Counted from the stretch's first letter, positions 1 through 9,162 are shown. The stretch: 64,000 nucleotides of DNA from Neptunitalea chrysea (GCF_027924145.1 NZ_BRVP01000014.1:55208-119207); one strand, 5' to 3'. Numbers and translations: made by a program. Notes: generated by a model from the letters alone, not told the origin.

Positions 1-1242
1 ATTCAAATAATGGGAATGCTGGAAAGTAGAAATCTTGATTTTGAGACCATCATATTAACAGCTGTTAACGAAGGTATATTACCATCAGGTAAAAGCAATA
101 ATTCTTTTATTCCTTTTGATATTAAGAATTTACTGGAAATGCCTACATACAAAGAAAAAGATGCGGTCTATACCTATCACTTCTACCGACTTTTACAGCG
201 TGCTAAAAACATCTATATATTATACAACACTGAAATTGCCGACGCTTTAAAAGGAGGAGAAAAGAGTCGTTTCATTATGCAACTGCAGGTAGAAAATCTA
301 CCGCAACACACCATTACCAATGTGGTTGCATCACCAGAAATAAACATTGTTAAACAAGAGAGAACAATTCAAAAAGACGCTCCATTAGTAGCGCGCCTTA
401 AAGAAGTTTCTGCTAAAGGATATTCGCCTAGTAGTTTAACCAATTATATTAGAAATCCGTTAGATTTCTACTTACAATCTGTTTTAGGCATTCGCCAACA
501 AGAAGAAGTAGAAGAAACCATTGCTGCAAATACGCTGGGTACTATTATACACAATACCCTTGAAGACCTTTATAAACCCTTTGAAGGCAAGGTGCTATCT
601 GTAGAAAATATACAAACGTTTCAAAAAGGATACGTAACCGAGCTAAAAAAACAATTTGCAGATGTATACAAAGGAGCCGATTATAGCAAGGGTAAAAACC
701 TGCTTATTTATAATGTAGCCAATACTTACGTTAAGCGTTTTTTAGAATCTGAACTCAACCTCGTCAAAAATCATACCGTTAAAGTTGTTACTATTGAAGG
801 TAATTACAAAATTCCTTTAACCATAGAAGGCATCAATTTTCCGGTACATCTAATAGGCAAGGTAGATCGCGTAGATGAAATAGACGGGCAATTACGTATT
901 GTAGATTACAAATCTGGGCGAGTAGAAAGTAAACATGTAGAGATTGTTGAATGGGAAGAACTTATAGATGAGTACACCTATAGCAAAGCTTTTCAGATAC
1001 TTGCCTATGCATATATGCGTAATAAAGAAGTGCCCTTTACCAATGCTATTGCCGGTATTATTTCGTTTAAAAACTTACAAGCCGGATTTTTACAATTCTG
1101 CAAAAAAGATAAACGTGCTCCAAAAGCCCATAAAGAGGTGCTTATAACCCAAGAAACGCTAATGTTGTTTGAACAACAATTACACAATCTTATTAAGGAA
1201 ATAGTAAATCCTACTATTCCGTTTACTGAAAAAGAAGTATAG
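1..1242 (+). CDS. PD-(D/E)XK nuclease / AddB-like helicase-nuclease, C-terminal part
   Basis: The reading frame is open from base 1, so the 5' end lies outside the window and the first ATG at 10 is internal. Early residues (GMLESRNLDFETIIL, then NEGILP) resemble a late helicase motif of UvrD/AddB-like proteins. The C-terminal half carries a RecB-type nuclease signature: GKVDRVD followed by IVDYKSGRVE near residue 300, where the D...DYK acidic/lysine set forms the PD-(D/E)XK metal site. Proteins of this family process double-strand DNA ends for recombination. It ends 2 bases before the next gene, so the two are probably co-transcribed. The family call is firm; AddB versus another RecB-like subtype is inference because the N-terminus is missing. 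Confidence 0.85.
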   Translation: MQIMGMLESRNLDFETIILTAVNEGILPSGKSNNSFIPFDIKNLLEMPTYKEKDAVYTYHFYRLLQRAKNIYILYNTEIADALKGGEKSRFIMQLQVENLPQHTITNVVASPEINIVKQERTIQKDAPLVARLKEVSAKGYSPSSLTNYIRNPLDFYLQSVLGIRQQEEVEETIAANTLGTIIHNTLEDLYKPFEGKVLSVENIQTFQKGYVTELKKQFADVYKGADYSKGKNLLIYNVANTYVKRFLESELNLVKNHTVKVVTIEGNYKIPLTIEGINFPVHLIGKVDRVDEIDGQLRIVDYKSGRVESKHVEIVEWEELIDEYTYSKAFQILAYAYMRNKEVPFTNAIAGIISFKNLQAGFLQFCKKDKRAPKAHKEVLITQETLMLFEQQLHNLIKEIVNPTIPFTEKEV

Positions 1243-1244
1243 CC

Positions 1245-2090
1245 ATGATAAAAGAACAATTTGTATTAGAAGGAAAACACAATCTACCTATTCTGTCTGA
1301 CATAACCCTTGTACCCCATCAGAAGAAAAAACCTTTGGTCATATTTGTACATGGTTATAAAGGTTTTAAAGATTGGGGCTGCTGGCATTTGGTTGCAGAA
1401 GAATTTGCAAAGGCTCATATGTGCTTCCTGAAATTCAATTTTTCGCATAACGGCGGTACTGTAGAACAACCTATAGATTTCCCTGATTTAAAAGCCTTTG
1501 GAAACAATAACTATGTAAAAGAATTAGATGATATTCAGGCAATTATAGATTATTTTACCAGCACTGATTTTAAATACAGTAAAGAAATAGATACCAATGC
1601 TATTTACATAATAGGTCACTCAAGAGGTGGTGGTATAATAACTATAAGTGCTGCAGAAGATTCCCGATTAAAAAAATTAGTATCATGGGCAGGTGTTAGC
1701 GATTTTGAAAGCAGATTCCCTACTGGATTTAAACGTTTAGTTTGGCGACTTAGAGGTGTAGGATATGTAGAAAACTCTCGTACCAAACAAAAGATGCCTC
1801 ACTACTACCAATTTTATAAAAACTTTATAGCAAACCGCGAGCGACTAAACATTAAACGCGCTGTACAAAAACTAAACATCCCTATTTTACTGCTACATGG
1901 AGATACAGATGCTACCGTACCGCTTTGGGAAGCAGAGCATATGAAAAAATGGAACCCGACGGCGCAATTAGAAGTTATACCTAATGGAGATCATGTTTTT
2001 TCAGGAAAACATCCATGGGATACAGATACCCTACCTGAAGATTTAATGACGGTAACCCAAAAAACAATTGCTTTTTTAAAAGCTGATTAA
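1245..2090 (+). CDS. alpha/beta hydrolase
   Basis: A 281-residue serine hydrolase of the alpha/beta fold. Visible elements are an oxyanion-type HGYKGFKDWG stretch near residue 37, the nucleophile elbow GHSRGGG with Ser near 126, the acid-bearing LLHGDTDATVP segment, and a late His in NGDHVFSGKHP. There is no signal peptide, so it should be cytoplasmic. The substrate cannot be deduced; relatives are annotated as generic hydrolases or prolyl-oligopeptidase-like esterases. It follows the nuclease gene by 2 bases. Its last 4 bases overlap the 3' end of the convergent lipoprotein gene. Confidence 0.88.
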   Translation: MIKEQFVLEGKHNLPILSDITLVPHQKKKPLVIFVHGYKGFKDWGCWHLVAEEFAKAHMCFLKFNFSHNGGTVEQPIDFPDLKAFGNNNYVKELDDIQAIIDYFTSTDFKYSKEIDTNAIYIIGHSRGGGIITISAAEDSRLKKLVSWAGVSDFESRFPTGFKRLVWRLRGVGYVENSRTKQKMPHYYQFYKNFIANRERLNIKRAVQKLNIPILLLHGDTDATVPLWEAEHMKKWNPTAQLEVIPNGDHVFSGKHPWDTDTLPEDLMTVTQKTIAFLKAD

Positions 2091-2668
2091 TTTTCTTGCA
2101 AACTTAAATCAAGAATATGAATAGTGGCTAAATCTTGAAGATTTCTAAGATTCTCAAGCTTCTTGAGTTCCTTTTTACCCACTTTTGTATTGCATAGTAA
2201 ATATACGTCTAGCGTATGCTTTTGTGTTTCTTGCATAAACAGATTATCGTGTGCAAAAACAGTTTTGGTTTTCATTAACACCAACTTTCTAAAGTCTTGT
2301 AACAACTCAAAATCTACGGATGTTAAGCTATCTAGAGCACGTTGGTTGAGCGCATTAATTTCATTTCCCGTATTCTTACTACACGAAACAAAAAAGGCAT
2401 TTTTATGGTATTTATCAAAAATATAAGCCTCAGGAAAACCCGCAAATTTTGCTCGGGTTTCTACCAATGCTTCTTTATTTTTTAGCGTATGAATATATAC
2501 CCCATAATGAAGCGTATCTTTTAAAAAGTCGTCATAGTATGCCATTCGTTGCTTATTCTTAACCTTCACAACACCATTACCATTAAAGATATCAGAAATG
2601 GCCGAACACGATAGTAACATTAGCAACATTACTATACTTATTGAATACAATGAAATGCTATGCTTCAT
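2087..2668 (-). CDS. putative lipoprotein of unknown function
   Basis: A 193-residue protein with a hydrophobic N-terminus ending in LLMLLSC, a plausible lipobox with Cys at about residue 21, so it is probably lipid-anchored. The middle (YGVYIHTLKNKEALVETR, then FPEAYIF, then FFVSCSK) weakly recalls a SPOR-like pattern of a strand, a helix with K/E, and a strand, but I cannot confirm this. The C-terminal half is charged and helical. It converges on the alpha/beta hydrolase gene with a 4-base overlap. I do not recognise a named family; it could be envelope-associated. Confidence 0.7.
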   Translation of the reverse strand: MKHSISLYSISIVMLLMLLSCSAISDIFNGNGVVKVKNKQRMAYYDDFLKDTLHYGVYIHTLKNKEALVETRAKFAGFPEAYIFDKYHKNAFFVSCSKNTGNEINALNQRALDSLTSVDFELLQDFRKLVLMKTKTVFAHDNLFMQETQKHTLDVYLLCNTKVGKKELKKLENLRNLQDLATIHILDLSLQEN

Positions 2669-2712
2669 CTTGTGTAGAATTTGTGATAAATATACTTAAA
2701 TACTGTTTAAAC

Positions 2713-3285
2713 CTATTGGTTTTTCCAAGCCTGCGCAACTTCTTCTAACTCATTGTACCAAGCTTCTCCATATTTTCGTATTAGAGCTTCTTTTACAAAC
2801 TTATAAATAGGCACCTGTAATTCTTTCCCCAGAGAACAAGCATCATCACAAATATGCCATTTATGATAATTTACTGCAGAAAAAGATGAGTACTCCTTTA
2901 CCCTAACCGGATATAAATGACACGAAACAGGTTTCTTCCAATTCACTTCTCCCTGGTTGTAAGCTTCTTCAATAGCACAAAGGGCAGTTCCTTTATCATC
3001 AAAAATAACATAGGCACAATCTGCTCCGTTAATTAATGGTGTTTCCCATTCGCCATCTTCACCTTTTACATACGTACCTTGCTCTTCAATAACCTTTACA
3101 CCTTCAGGGCGCATAAATGGCTTTACCTTCGGATAAATTTCATCCAAAATTTTGGTTTCATCGTCTTCTACCGGTGCTCCGGCCTCTCCGTCTATACAAC
3201 AAGCCCCTTTACAGGCAGAAAGATTACAAACAAAATCCTTTGAAATAACCTCTTCTGATACTATGGTTTTATCTATTTGAAACAT
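2713..3285 (-). CDS. DUF3109 family cysteine-rich protein
   Basis: A 190-residue cytoplasmic protein matching the DUF3109 family by its N-terminal pattern MFQIDKTIVSEEV and the cluster FVCNLSACKGACC, followed by CAYVIFD, CAIEEAY, SCHLYPVR and HICDDACSLG. The many conserved cysteines suggest a metal or iron-sulfur site, but the function is not established. An in-frame extension to 3324 exists. I place the start at 3285 because family members begin with MFQID and the upstream residues are low-complexity. It diverges from the marC-like gene, with an AT-rich intergenic region between. Confidence 0.85.
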   Translation of the reverse strand: MFQIDKTIVSEEVISKDFVCNLSACKGACCIDGEAGAPVEDDETKILDEIYPKVKPFMRPEGVKVIEEQGTYVKGEDGEWETPLINGADCAYVIFDDKGTALCAIEEAYNQGEVNWKKPVSCHLYPVRVKEYSSFSAVNYHKWHICDDACSLGKELQVPIYKFVKEALIRKYGEAWYNELEEVAQAWKNQ

Positions 3286-3379
3286 GCCGCAAATATAGGT
3301 TAAAAAAAAATTGTTGTTAAACACAATTATTTAATTGATATTTTAAATTTAAATAACATTTTAGTTATTACATTTTTAA

Positions 3380-3387
3380 TATTTTTG
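3380..3387 (+). promoter_or_regulatory. candidate Bacteroidetes -7 box for the MarC gene
   Basis: TATTTTTG matches TAnnTTTG and lies about 27 bases before the MarC start. No clear -33 TTG is visible at the usual distance, so this is a motif-only call. Confidence 0.4.
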
Positions 3388-3413
3388 TCGTCGTTTTTTT
3401 AAAAATTGTTGAT

Positions 3414-3983
3414 ATGGTAGATTTTAAGCAAATAATAACAGCCACTATGGTATTGTTTTCGGTGATTGATATTATTGGAAGTATTCCTATTATAGTTAAC
3501 CTAAGAGCTAAAGTAGGACATGTACAATCTGAAAAAGCATCTCTGGTTGCATTGGTAATTATGATTGCCTTTTTATTTGTTGGAGATGAAATATTAAAAT
3601 TAATTGGTATTGATGTAAACTCATTTGCCGTAGCCGGTTCTTTTATTCTATTCTTTTTGGCTATTGAAATGATTTTAGGAATTACACTTCACAAAGATGA
3701 TGCGCCGGAAACAGCCTCTATAGTACCTATTGCTTTTCCACTTATTGCAGGTGCTGGTACTATGACTACATTACTATCATTACGCGCTGAATATGAAGTA
3801 GTAAACATTATTATAGCCATTATTATTAATATGGTATTTGTATACATAGTGTTAAAATTATCGGGCAAGATAGAAAAGGTTCTAGGAAAATCGGGATTAG
3901 GAGTAATACGTAAAATATTTGGTGTAATTTTGTTAGCTATATCGGTAAAATTATTTGCCACTAACATAACAGGATTATTTTAA
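3414..3983 (+). CDS. MarC family integral membrane protein
   Basis: A 189-residue protein with six predicted hydrophobic segments and the MarC/UPF0056 signatures: an N-terminal TATMVLFSVIDIIGSIPI segment and PIAFPLIAGAGTMTT near residue 105. The family was originally linked to multiple antibiotic resistance, but its physiological role is unclear, and transport of small molecules is only presumed. It is followed after 11 bases by a small membrane protein and then a FAD oxidoreductase, so the three may form one transcript. The length is slightly below the roughly 200 residues usual for the family. No anomaly is seen. Confidence 0.9.
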   Translation: MVDFKQIITATMVLFSVIDIIGSIPIIVNLRAKVGHVQSEKASLVALVIMIAFLFVGDEILKLIGIDVNSFAVAGSFILFFLAIEMILGITLHKDDAPETASIVPIAFPLIAGAGTMTTLLSLRAEYEVVNIIIAIIINMVFVYIVLKLSGKIEKVLGKSGLGVIRKIFGVILLAISVKLFATNITGLF

Positions 3984-3994
3984 AAACACATCTT

Positions 3995-4195
3995 ATGAAA
4001 ATTTTCACCTTAACCATCATAGCAATAGCCATTTGTTTTATTGGCATTAATGCAACCAAAGTTAGCTTTAGAGCTCCTTTTGAAGGTGATAGTTCTATTG
4101 CGCTTATAGGTATTTTTGCTTCGTTATGTGCTATTGTACTAATGCTTATCTTAAGAACATCTTATAAAATAGCTGAAAAACTTAAAGAGAAATAA
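3995..4195 (+). CDS. small two-helix membrane protein
   Basis: A 66-residue protein with two hydrophobic segments (about residues 3-20 and 35-53) and a positively charged tail ending in KIAEKLKEK. There is no recognisable domain. It lies 11 bases after marC and its stop is immediately followed by the next start codon (4197), which supports a real gene inside an operon. It could be an accessory subunit or an orphan membrane peptide; the function is unknown. Confidence 0.7.
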   Translation: MKIFTLTIIAIAICFIGINATKVSFRAPFEGDSSIALIGIFASLCAIVLMLILRTSYKIAEKLKEK

Positions 4196-4196
4196 G

Positions 4197-4808
4197 ATGA
4201 TTTCATTTGATGCTTTGGTAATTGGTGGTGGTGCAGCAGGAATGCAATGTGCTATTATGCTTGGATCGGCTTTAAACAAGCCCTTTGCTAAAAACAAAAA
4301 GGTAGGCATTATAATGCACCAAAAGGCTTCACATTTACAAACCGCTGTTTTTAATAATGTGCTTGGTTTACCTGCAGGCACAAAAGGTTCCGATATTCTT
4401 AAAGAGGGCATACAGCATCTTGAAACAACGTACCCTGAAGTAATTCAAATACATAAAGAGAAGGTAACCGAAGTATCTGGTACTGCCGGTAATTTTACAA
4501 TAACTACTAATAAAAACACCTATAATACTAAAACCATTATAGTTGCTTTGGGTAACACCAACCTTTTCAATATTGAAGGACTCAACCAATATATAGTGCC
4601 TCATGAACGTGCAAATCCGGTAAAAGAACGTATTCAATTAAAAAACACCAACCACGTGGTAACAGAAGCTATCTATGTTGCAGGCACTCTTGCAGGATGG
4701 AGCAGCCAATTACCTATTGCTATGGGTAGTGGTGCTCAGGTAGCACTAGATGTTCTTACAATCTGGAACGAGGGTAACCCTGTACAAGTACACGATAAAT
4801 TGGTATAA
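4197..4808 (+). CDS. FAD/NAD(P)-binding oxidoreductase, short
   Basis: A 203-residue protein starting with a Rossmann fold: ALVIGGGAAGMQCAIML gives the GxGxxG dinucleotide-binding site. The later TIIVALGNTN and IYVAGTLAGW segments correspond to the second FAD-contacting motifs of thioredoxin-reductase-like enzymes. At about 200 residues it is much shorter than thioredoxin reductase (about 310), and I see no redox CxxC, so it looks like a single-nucleotide-domain relative that binds FAD without the NADPH domain. The reaction is unknown. It abuts the small membrane protein with a 1-base gap. Confidence 0.8.
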   Translation: MISFDALVIGGGAAGMQCAIMLGSALNKPFAKNKKVGIIMHQKASHLQTAVFNNVLGLPAGTKGSDILKEGIQHLETTYPEVIQIHKEKVTEVSGTAGNFTITTNKNTYNTKTIIVALGNTNLFNIEGLNQYIVPHERANPVKERIQLKNTNHVVTEAIYVAGTLAGWSSQLPIAMGSGAQVALDVLTIWNEGNPVQVHDKLV

Positions 4809-4976
4809 ATAATTATATAAGATTATTGTTAACTTTTACAATATATTCTTTGTAGTACATCCCTAAAACTTATTTTCGATTGATACCCCCCAATCATATT
4901 CCTTTAGATGTACACTATAACGTGCATTAAGGCTATCTTTAAATATTAATCTTATATCTATTGGTTACTTAAATAT

Positions 4977-4994
4977 ACACCAGAAATCTGGTGT
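4977..4994 (-). terminator. hairpin terminator of the S41 protease operon
   Basis: Perfect 8-bp arms ACACCAGA/TCTGGTGT with a 2-base centre lie just beyond the minus-strand stop at 4997. The T-tract on the minus strand is weak (TATATTTAAG). Confidence 0.6.
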
Positions 4995-4996
4995 GT

Positions 4997-6592
4997 TTAT
5001 TCGGTTATTTTAGTATTATGGTATAGCTCTAACACTTTTAGAACCATAGTATCATTACTCTTAAGTACCCGCTGATATGCATTATCTCCGAATAGCTGAT
5101 TTGCCATTGCCGCTTTTAATGCCTTGCTTACCTCCTTATCATAAGAGGAAATATTTAATCCGAACTCTTTTTTATTTAAGAATTCCTGAAATCCGTTCAG
5201 CATATCTTCCTCAGGATGAAACCTTTTTATAAAATCATCTTCTGTCATACTAGCAAACCTACCTCTATCTGTATCTAAATATTCAAATACATAGGTTGGC
5301 ACCAATTCTGACTGAAGAATATAATTTAAATGACCCTTATAAATAGTTTCTAAAGGAACAAACACATCTGGTATAATACCTCCACCTCCGTATACTACTT
5401 TGCCTTTTGGAGTAGTAAACCGTAGCGAGTCGGCCACTTGAATACTATCTGCATATTGTAGTTCCCCTCTTTCATAACGTTTTTGGAAATCATCATAGTA
5501 ATCTTCAATCCCATTGCTATATGATTTCTGAATCGATCTTCCTGTAGGGGTATAATATCTTGCTATAGTTAATCTTACAGCAGAACCATCTGGTAGCGGC
5601 ATTTCTCTTTGTACCAACCCTTTTCCAAATGATCTACGACCAACAATGGTTCCTACATCATTATCTTGTAATGCGCCTGCCACAATTTCACTGGCCGAAG
5701 CAGAGTTTTCATTAATTAAGACATATACCTTGCCCGACTCAAAATCGCCTCTATCCGTAGCAAATATCTTGTCCTCTTCACCCCTCTTATTTCTGGTAAA
5801 TACAATTAATCTTCCCTTAGGTAAAAACTCATCAGCCATTTGCTCAGCCATTTCCATATAGCCCCCCGGATTATCTCTTAAATCTATAGCAATAGCTTTT
5901 GCTCCATTATGTCTTAATAAGGTTAAGGCAGTTCTAAATTCTTTATACGTAGTTTCCGCAAATCGATTTACTTTTATGTAACCAACCTCATCATTGACCA
6001 TAAAAAAGGCATCTACACTTTTTAGTGGTACCGGTGCTCTGTTTAAAGCAATATCCAATACTTTATCAGTACTTTTTCTGTATATTTTAAGATTTACCTC
6101 TACTCCTTCTACGCCCTTCAGTTTGCTAATTACAAACCCGCGAGAGTATCCCTGACCATACAAGGTATCTTTATCTGCCATCAAAATACGGTCACCTGCC
6201 AAAATTCCACCTCTTTCTGCAGGTGTATCTTCAAGTGTTCTGGTAACCATTAAAGTATCATTCAACATCATTACACTAATACCAACCCCTACAAATTCAC
6301 CCTTCATATTTTCGGCAATCTTTTCTGTTTGTGTATTTGGGATATACACAGAATGCGGATCTAACTTGGCAAGAATATTATTCACCGTTACATCTACAAT
6401 ACTATCAGTATTAACATCATCTACATACTCATAATCTATATAATCTATAAGTCGGTTTAATTTATCTTTCTTGGAGTTAGACGTAAAAAACAAATCTGCA
6501 GAATCACTAAAACGCATCTTACTACCTATTACAATTCCGGCAGATAGTGCCAATGCAACAAATATGGGTATTAGATACGATCTTCCTTTCAT
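4997..6592 (-). CDS. S41 family C-terminal processing peptidase
   Basis: A 531-residue envelope protease of the CtpA/Prc family. In order it has an N-terminal membrane anchor or signal segment (about residues 7-24), a PDZ domain around 90-180 (GVGISVMMLNDTLMV, ERGGILAGDRIL), and the S41 catalytic domain. That domain contains NENSASASEIVAGAL with the nucleophile Ser near 298 and a downstream Lys in RRSFGKGLVQ, forming the Ser-Lys dyad. A C-terminal extension follows, as is common in Bacteroidetes. Such enzymes trim the C-termini of periplasmic substrates. It starts 4 bases after the dCMP deaminase gene ends, so the two share a transcript. Confidence 0.93.
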   Translation of the reverse strand: MKGRSYLIPIFVALALSAGIVIGSKMRFSDSADLFFTSNSKKDKLNRLIDYIDYEYVDDVNTDSIVDVTVNNILAKLDPHSVYIPNTQTEKIAENMKGEFVGVGISVMMLNDTLMVTRTLEDTPAERGGILAGDRILMADKDTLYGQGYSRGFVISKLKGVEGVEVNLKIYRKSTDKVLDIALNRAPVPLKSVDAFFMVNDEVGYIKVNRFAETTYKEFRTALTLLRHNGAKAIAIDLRDNPGGYMEMAEQMADEFLPKGRLIVFTRNKRGEEDKIFATDRGDFESGKVYVLINENSASASEIVAGALQDNDVGTIVGRRSFGKGLVQREMPLPDGSAVRLTIARYYTPTGRSIQKSYSNGIEDYYDDFQKRYERGELQYADSIQVADSLRFTTPKGKVVYGGGGIIPDVFVPLETIYKGHLNYILQSELVPTYVFEYLDTDRGRFASMTEDDFIKRFHPEEDMLNGFQEFLNKKEFGLNISSYDKEVSKALKAAMANQLFGDNAYQRVLKSNDTMVLKVLELYHNTKITE

Positions 6593-6596
6593 AAGC

Positions 6597-7028
6597 TTAT
6601 TCTTCTATATTAGGTATATGTTCTAAAGTAACGCCTGCTTTTTCTAAAAATTTCAATCCAGCATCATCTTTATAGGCATTAACATACACAACTCTTTTAA
6701 TACCTGCCTGGTGCACCAATTTACTACATTCTTTACAAGGAGAAAGCGTAATATATAAAGTAGCCCCCTCGCAAGAATGTGTAGACGCTGCTACTTTTAA
6801 TATGGCATTGGCTTCTGCATGTAGCACATACCATTTGGTATAACCTTCTTCATCTTCACATACATTTTCAAAATTGGTAGGTGTACCATTATAACCATCC
6901 GAAATAATCATTCGGTCTTTTACAATAATAGCACCAACTTGCTTTCTTTTACAATGCGACAATCTTCCCCATTCGGCAGCCATTCTTAAATACGCCTTAT
7001 CATAGCGCAATTGCTTTTCAGTATCCAT
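6597..7028 (-). CDS. deoxycytidylate (dCMP) deaminase family protein
   Basis: A 143-residue zinc deaminase converting dCMP to dUMP, the precursor for thymidylate. The zinc and proton-transfer site is visible as HAEANAI (His and Glu, about residue 70) and SPCKECS (two Cys, about 96-99). The N-terminal RMAAEWGRLSHCKRKQVGAI and IISDGYNGTPT stretches match the ComEB/dCMP deaminase family. It is the first gene of a two-gene unit with the S41 peptidase. The pairing shows no obvious functional link and may simply be co-transcription. Confidence 0.92.
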   Translation of the reverse strand: MDTEKQLRYDKAYLRMAAEWGRLSHCKRKQVGAIIVKDRMIISDGYNGTPTNFENVCEDEEGYTKWYVLHAEANAILKVAASTHSCEGATLYITLSPCKECSKLVHQAGIKRVVYVNAYKDDAGLKFLEKAGVTLEHIPNIEE

Positions 7029-7119
7029 AGTGTCTTTTTAATAACAAAAACGATGCCTAAAACTTAAACAGACATCTTTTAACGAATATAGCTAGATTTA
7101 TATTCAGAAACAATACTCA

Positions 7120-7704
7120 TTAAAATGGGTACGTATTAATAAGCATTGGTATTACCATGCCTATTATGATAGACGATAAAACCAAAATCCAGTCACGTCT
7201 GTTAAACCTAAATACCGTTTGCATTAATACCCCTAAAAGCAGAATAAGGAACGCCACAATAACCTGTGCAGCTTCAACCCCAAGTGCAAACTCTAGTGTT
7301 TTTATAAATTTTGTATCCTGTTGAGCAACAATCTGTTTAAAATACCTTGAAAAGCCAAGTCCGTGAATAAGTCCAAAAAACAAACTGGTAAAAAACACCA
7401 AATTCAACCCTTTCCCTGAAACCGATTTACCAGCTGTAAATACATTGTACAAGGCAGTAATAAAAATGGTAATAGGAATAAGAAACTCTATATAAGTGCC
7501 ACTAAACGACAACTGACCGTATACCGCTAAAAGTAAGGTTAACGTATGTCCAACAGTAAAAATGGTAACCAAAAGTATAACACGTTTCCAGTCTTTAAAT
7601 AAATACGGCACTACCAAGGCCGCAAAAAACAATACGTGATCATATGCCTTAATATCTAACACATGATTAAATCCTAATTTAGAATAAAATAAAAACTCAT
7701 CCAT
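7120..7704 (-). CDS. HupE/UreJ family membrane protein
   Basis: A 194-residue integral membrane protein with six to seven hydrophobic segments. The conserved HupE/UreJ features are the N-terminal GFNHVLDIKAYDHVLFF, then FTVGHTLTLLLA, then FFGLIHGLGFSRYF, which place His and Asp residues in the membrane as a likely metal path. Characterised relatives are nickel or cobalt permeases linked to hydrogenase or urease; no such enzyme is seen here, so the metal and role are inferred only. It stands alone between the deaminase and the TerB/DnaJ genes. Confidence 0.85.
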   Translation of the reverse strand: MDEFLFYSKLGFNHVLDIKAYDHVLFFAALVVPYLFKDWKRVILLVTIFTVGHTLTLLLAVYGQLSFSGTYIEFLIPITIFITALYNVFTAGKSVSGKGLNLVFFTSLFFGLIHGLGFSRYFKQIVAQQDTKFIKTLEFALGVEAAQVIVAFLILLLGVLMQTVFRFNRRDWILVLSSIIIGMVIPMLINTYPF

Positions 7705-7773
7705 TAATAATGCATTTAGGGTACGCTCAAAGCTACAATTTATAATTGATATGTAGGTGCACTATCAGCTAAC

Positions 7774-8487
7774 TTAAAATCCACGTTCTTTTTGAATCTG
7801 TTCGTATGCCTCTTGAACCTGTCTAAACTTTTGTTCTGCCGCTTTTTTATCAGTATCATTACCAGATACTACTTTATCAGGGTGATATAATTTTACCAAA
7901 TTTCTATAAGCTCTTTTAACCTCTGCATCGGTAGCTGCAACCACTATATTAAGTACTTTATACGCATTTGGTGGTACCTCTTTTTTGTATTGCTTAATAT
8001 TAAACATAAGCTTAATTGTCTCAAAATCGTTTCTATAAATTTTAAGATAGCCAGCTATTTCCTCAATCTTATGAGCTTCTCTCGGACTCATATTTCCATC
8101 GGATAAAGCCACTCCAAACAACAACTGAATAATTTCTAAACGCTCTTGGTAAGTAGTTTTATGTAATACATAATAACACACCCTATGCGAGACAATCTCT
8201 CTATTTTTAAGGGTTTCATTAAAGGTTTTAAAAGTAGCATTGGCATGTTCTTTACCATATTTCTCTACAAAGTAATTACGCACAAAATCTTTCTCGGGAC
8301 GGTTTACATTCCCATCCGATTTTATAATCAATGAAGTTAAAGAAAGTATATTAAGTTCTACATCGTAAGGGGTAACTACAATACGATTAGGATCTGTATT
8401 TGCAGGCGCATTACCAAATAATCCTGTACCTAAACCTAATTTGTACATTACATACAGTAATCCTACAAATATGATAACGTTGAACAT
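7774..8487 (-). CDS. TerB-like/DnaJ-domain membrane-anchored co-chaperone
   Basis: A 237-residue protein with an N-terminal transmembrane segment (residues 2-18), a tellurite-resistance TerB-like helical domain (about 45-150, with DGNVNRPEKDFVRNYF and LSDGNMSPREAHKIEEIAG acidic motifs), and a C-terminal J domain (about 170-237) with the diagnostic YHPDKV. This is the DjlA layout: a membrane-tethered J protein that stimulates DnaK ATPase. The partner DnaK is not in this window. No operon neighbour on the same strand lies close; the preceding region upstream of 8487 is shared with the divergent bacilliredoxin gene. Confidence 0.87.
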   Translation of the reverse strand: MFNVIIFVGLLYVMYKLGLGTGLFGNAPANTDPNRIVVTPYDVELNILSLTSLIIKSDGNVNRPEKDFVRNYFVEKYGKEHANATFKTFNETLKNREIVSHRVCYYVLHKTTYQERLEIIQLLFGVALSDGNMSPREAHKIEEIAGYLKIYRNDFETIKLMFNIKQYKKEVPPNAYKVLNIVVAATDAEVKRAYRNLVKLYHPDKVVSGNDTDKKAAEQKFRQVQEAYEQIQKERGF

Positions 8488-8649
8488 TAAAAAACTAAAT
8501 TATATTATAAACCACAAAAAACCAGCTCCTTAGATAGAACCTAAGCTTATTTTTCCTTTTTTCGTGTAAAGAAAACAATAAGTTACGACAAATAAAAATA
8601 TAACAGAAGCACCCAGGTTTAAATTGTATAGAAACTCTATTTTATTTTG

Positions 8650-8657
8650 TACCTTTG
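8650..8657 (+). promoter_or_regulatory. -7 promoter box for the bacilliredoxin gene
   Basis: TACCTTTG matches TAnnTTTG and sits 35 bases before the ATG at 8692. A TTG at 8624-8626 could serve as the -33 element, with a spacer of 23, slightly long. Confidence 0.5.
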
Positions 8658-8691
8658 GTGCTTATATGCAAACCATATAAAAGTAAGAAAT

Positions 8692-9102
8692 ATGTATCCA
8701 GCAGAATTAGTAAAACCAATGAGAGAAGACCTTACACAAGTAGGGTTTGAAGAATTACATACATCTGAAGCAGTAGAGAGTGCTTTAGCTAAAGAAGGTA
8801 CTACTTTAGTAGTAGTAAATTCAGTTTGTGGTTGTGCCGCAGCAAACGCAAGACCAGGAGCTAAATTAAGTTTAGCAAATGCAAAAAAACCAGATCACAT
8901 TGTAACGGTTTTTGCAGGAGTTGACAAAGAAGCTACTGATACCGCAAGAGGACATATGGTTCCTTTTCCTCCATCATCACCAAGTATGGCGTTATTTAGA
9001 AACGGAGCATTGGTACATATGTTAGAGCGTCACCATATTGAAGGTAGACCGGCAGAAATGATTGCCGAAAACCTGAAAGATGCGTACGATGAATTTTGTT
9101 AA
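8692..9102 (+). CDS. BrxA/BrxB family bacilliredoxin
   Basis: A 136-residue thioredoxin-fold protein of the YphP/YqiW (bacilliredoxin, DUF1094) family. The hallmark is VNSVCGCAAANARPG, whose CGC motif is the redox site that in Bacillus removes bacillithiol from oxidised proteins. The N-terminal MYPAELVKPMREDL and late HMLERHHIEGR also match the family. Upstream in-frame codons reach 8647, but I choose 8692 because family members begin MYPxxLV and a -7 promoter box lies at 8650-8657, which would be inside the longer reading. A hairpin terminator follows directly. Confidence 0.92.
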   Translation: MYPAELVKPMREDLTQVGFEELHTSEAVESALAKEGTTLVVVNSVCGCAAANARPGAKLSLANAKKPDHIVTVFAGVDKEATDTARGHMVPFPPSSPSMALFRNGALVHMLERHHIEGRPAEMIAENLKDAYDEFC

Positions 9103-9125
9103 TCTATAAGTAGCACATAATTTAT

Positions 9126-9149
9126 AAAACCACGCTGGTGCGTGGTTTT
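9126..9149 (+). terminator. terminator after the bacilliredoxin gene
   Basis: Perfect 10-bp stem AAAACCACGC/GCGTGGTTTT around a TGGT loop, followed by CTTTT. It lies between the bacilliredoxin stop and the acyltransferase start. Confidence 0.85.
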
Positions 9150-9162
9150 CTTTTAAGTACTC

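Noticed and set aside
3689..3967. Antisense ORF over marC and similar long antisense frames (for example 39170-39574, 16139-16636, 53524-53937)
   Set aside because: They lie fully opposite well-recognised genes, show no domain, signal peptide or own promoter, and reflect codon bias of the true gene.
4809..4996. Possible small gene or RNA in the gap before the S41 operon end
   Set aside because: Only AT-rich sequence and the protease terminator hairpin are seen; no ORF with a credible start or conserved structure.
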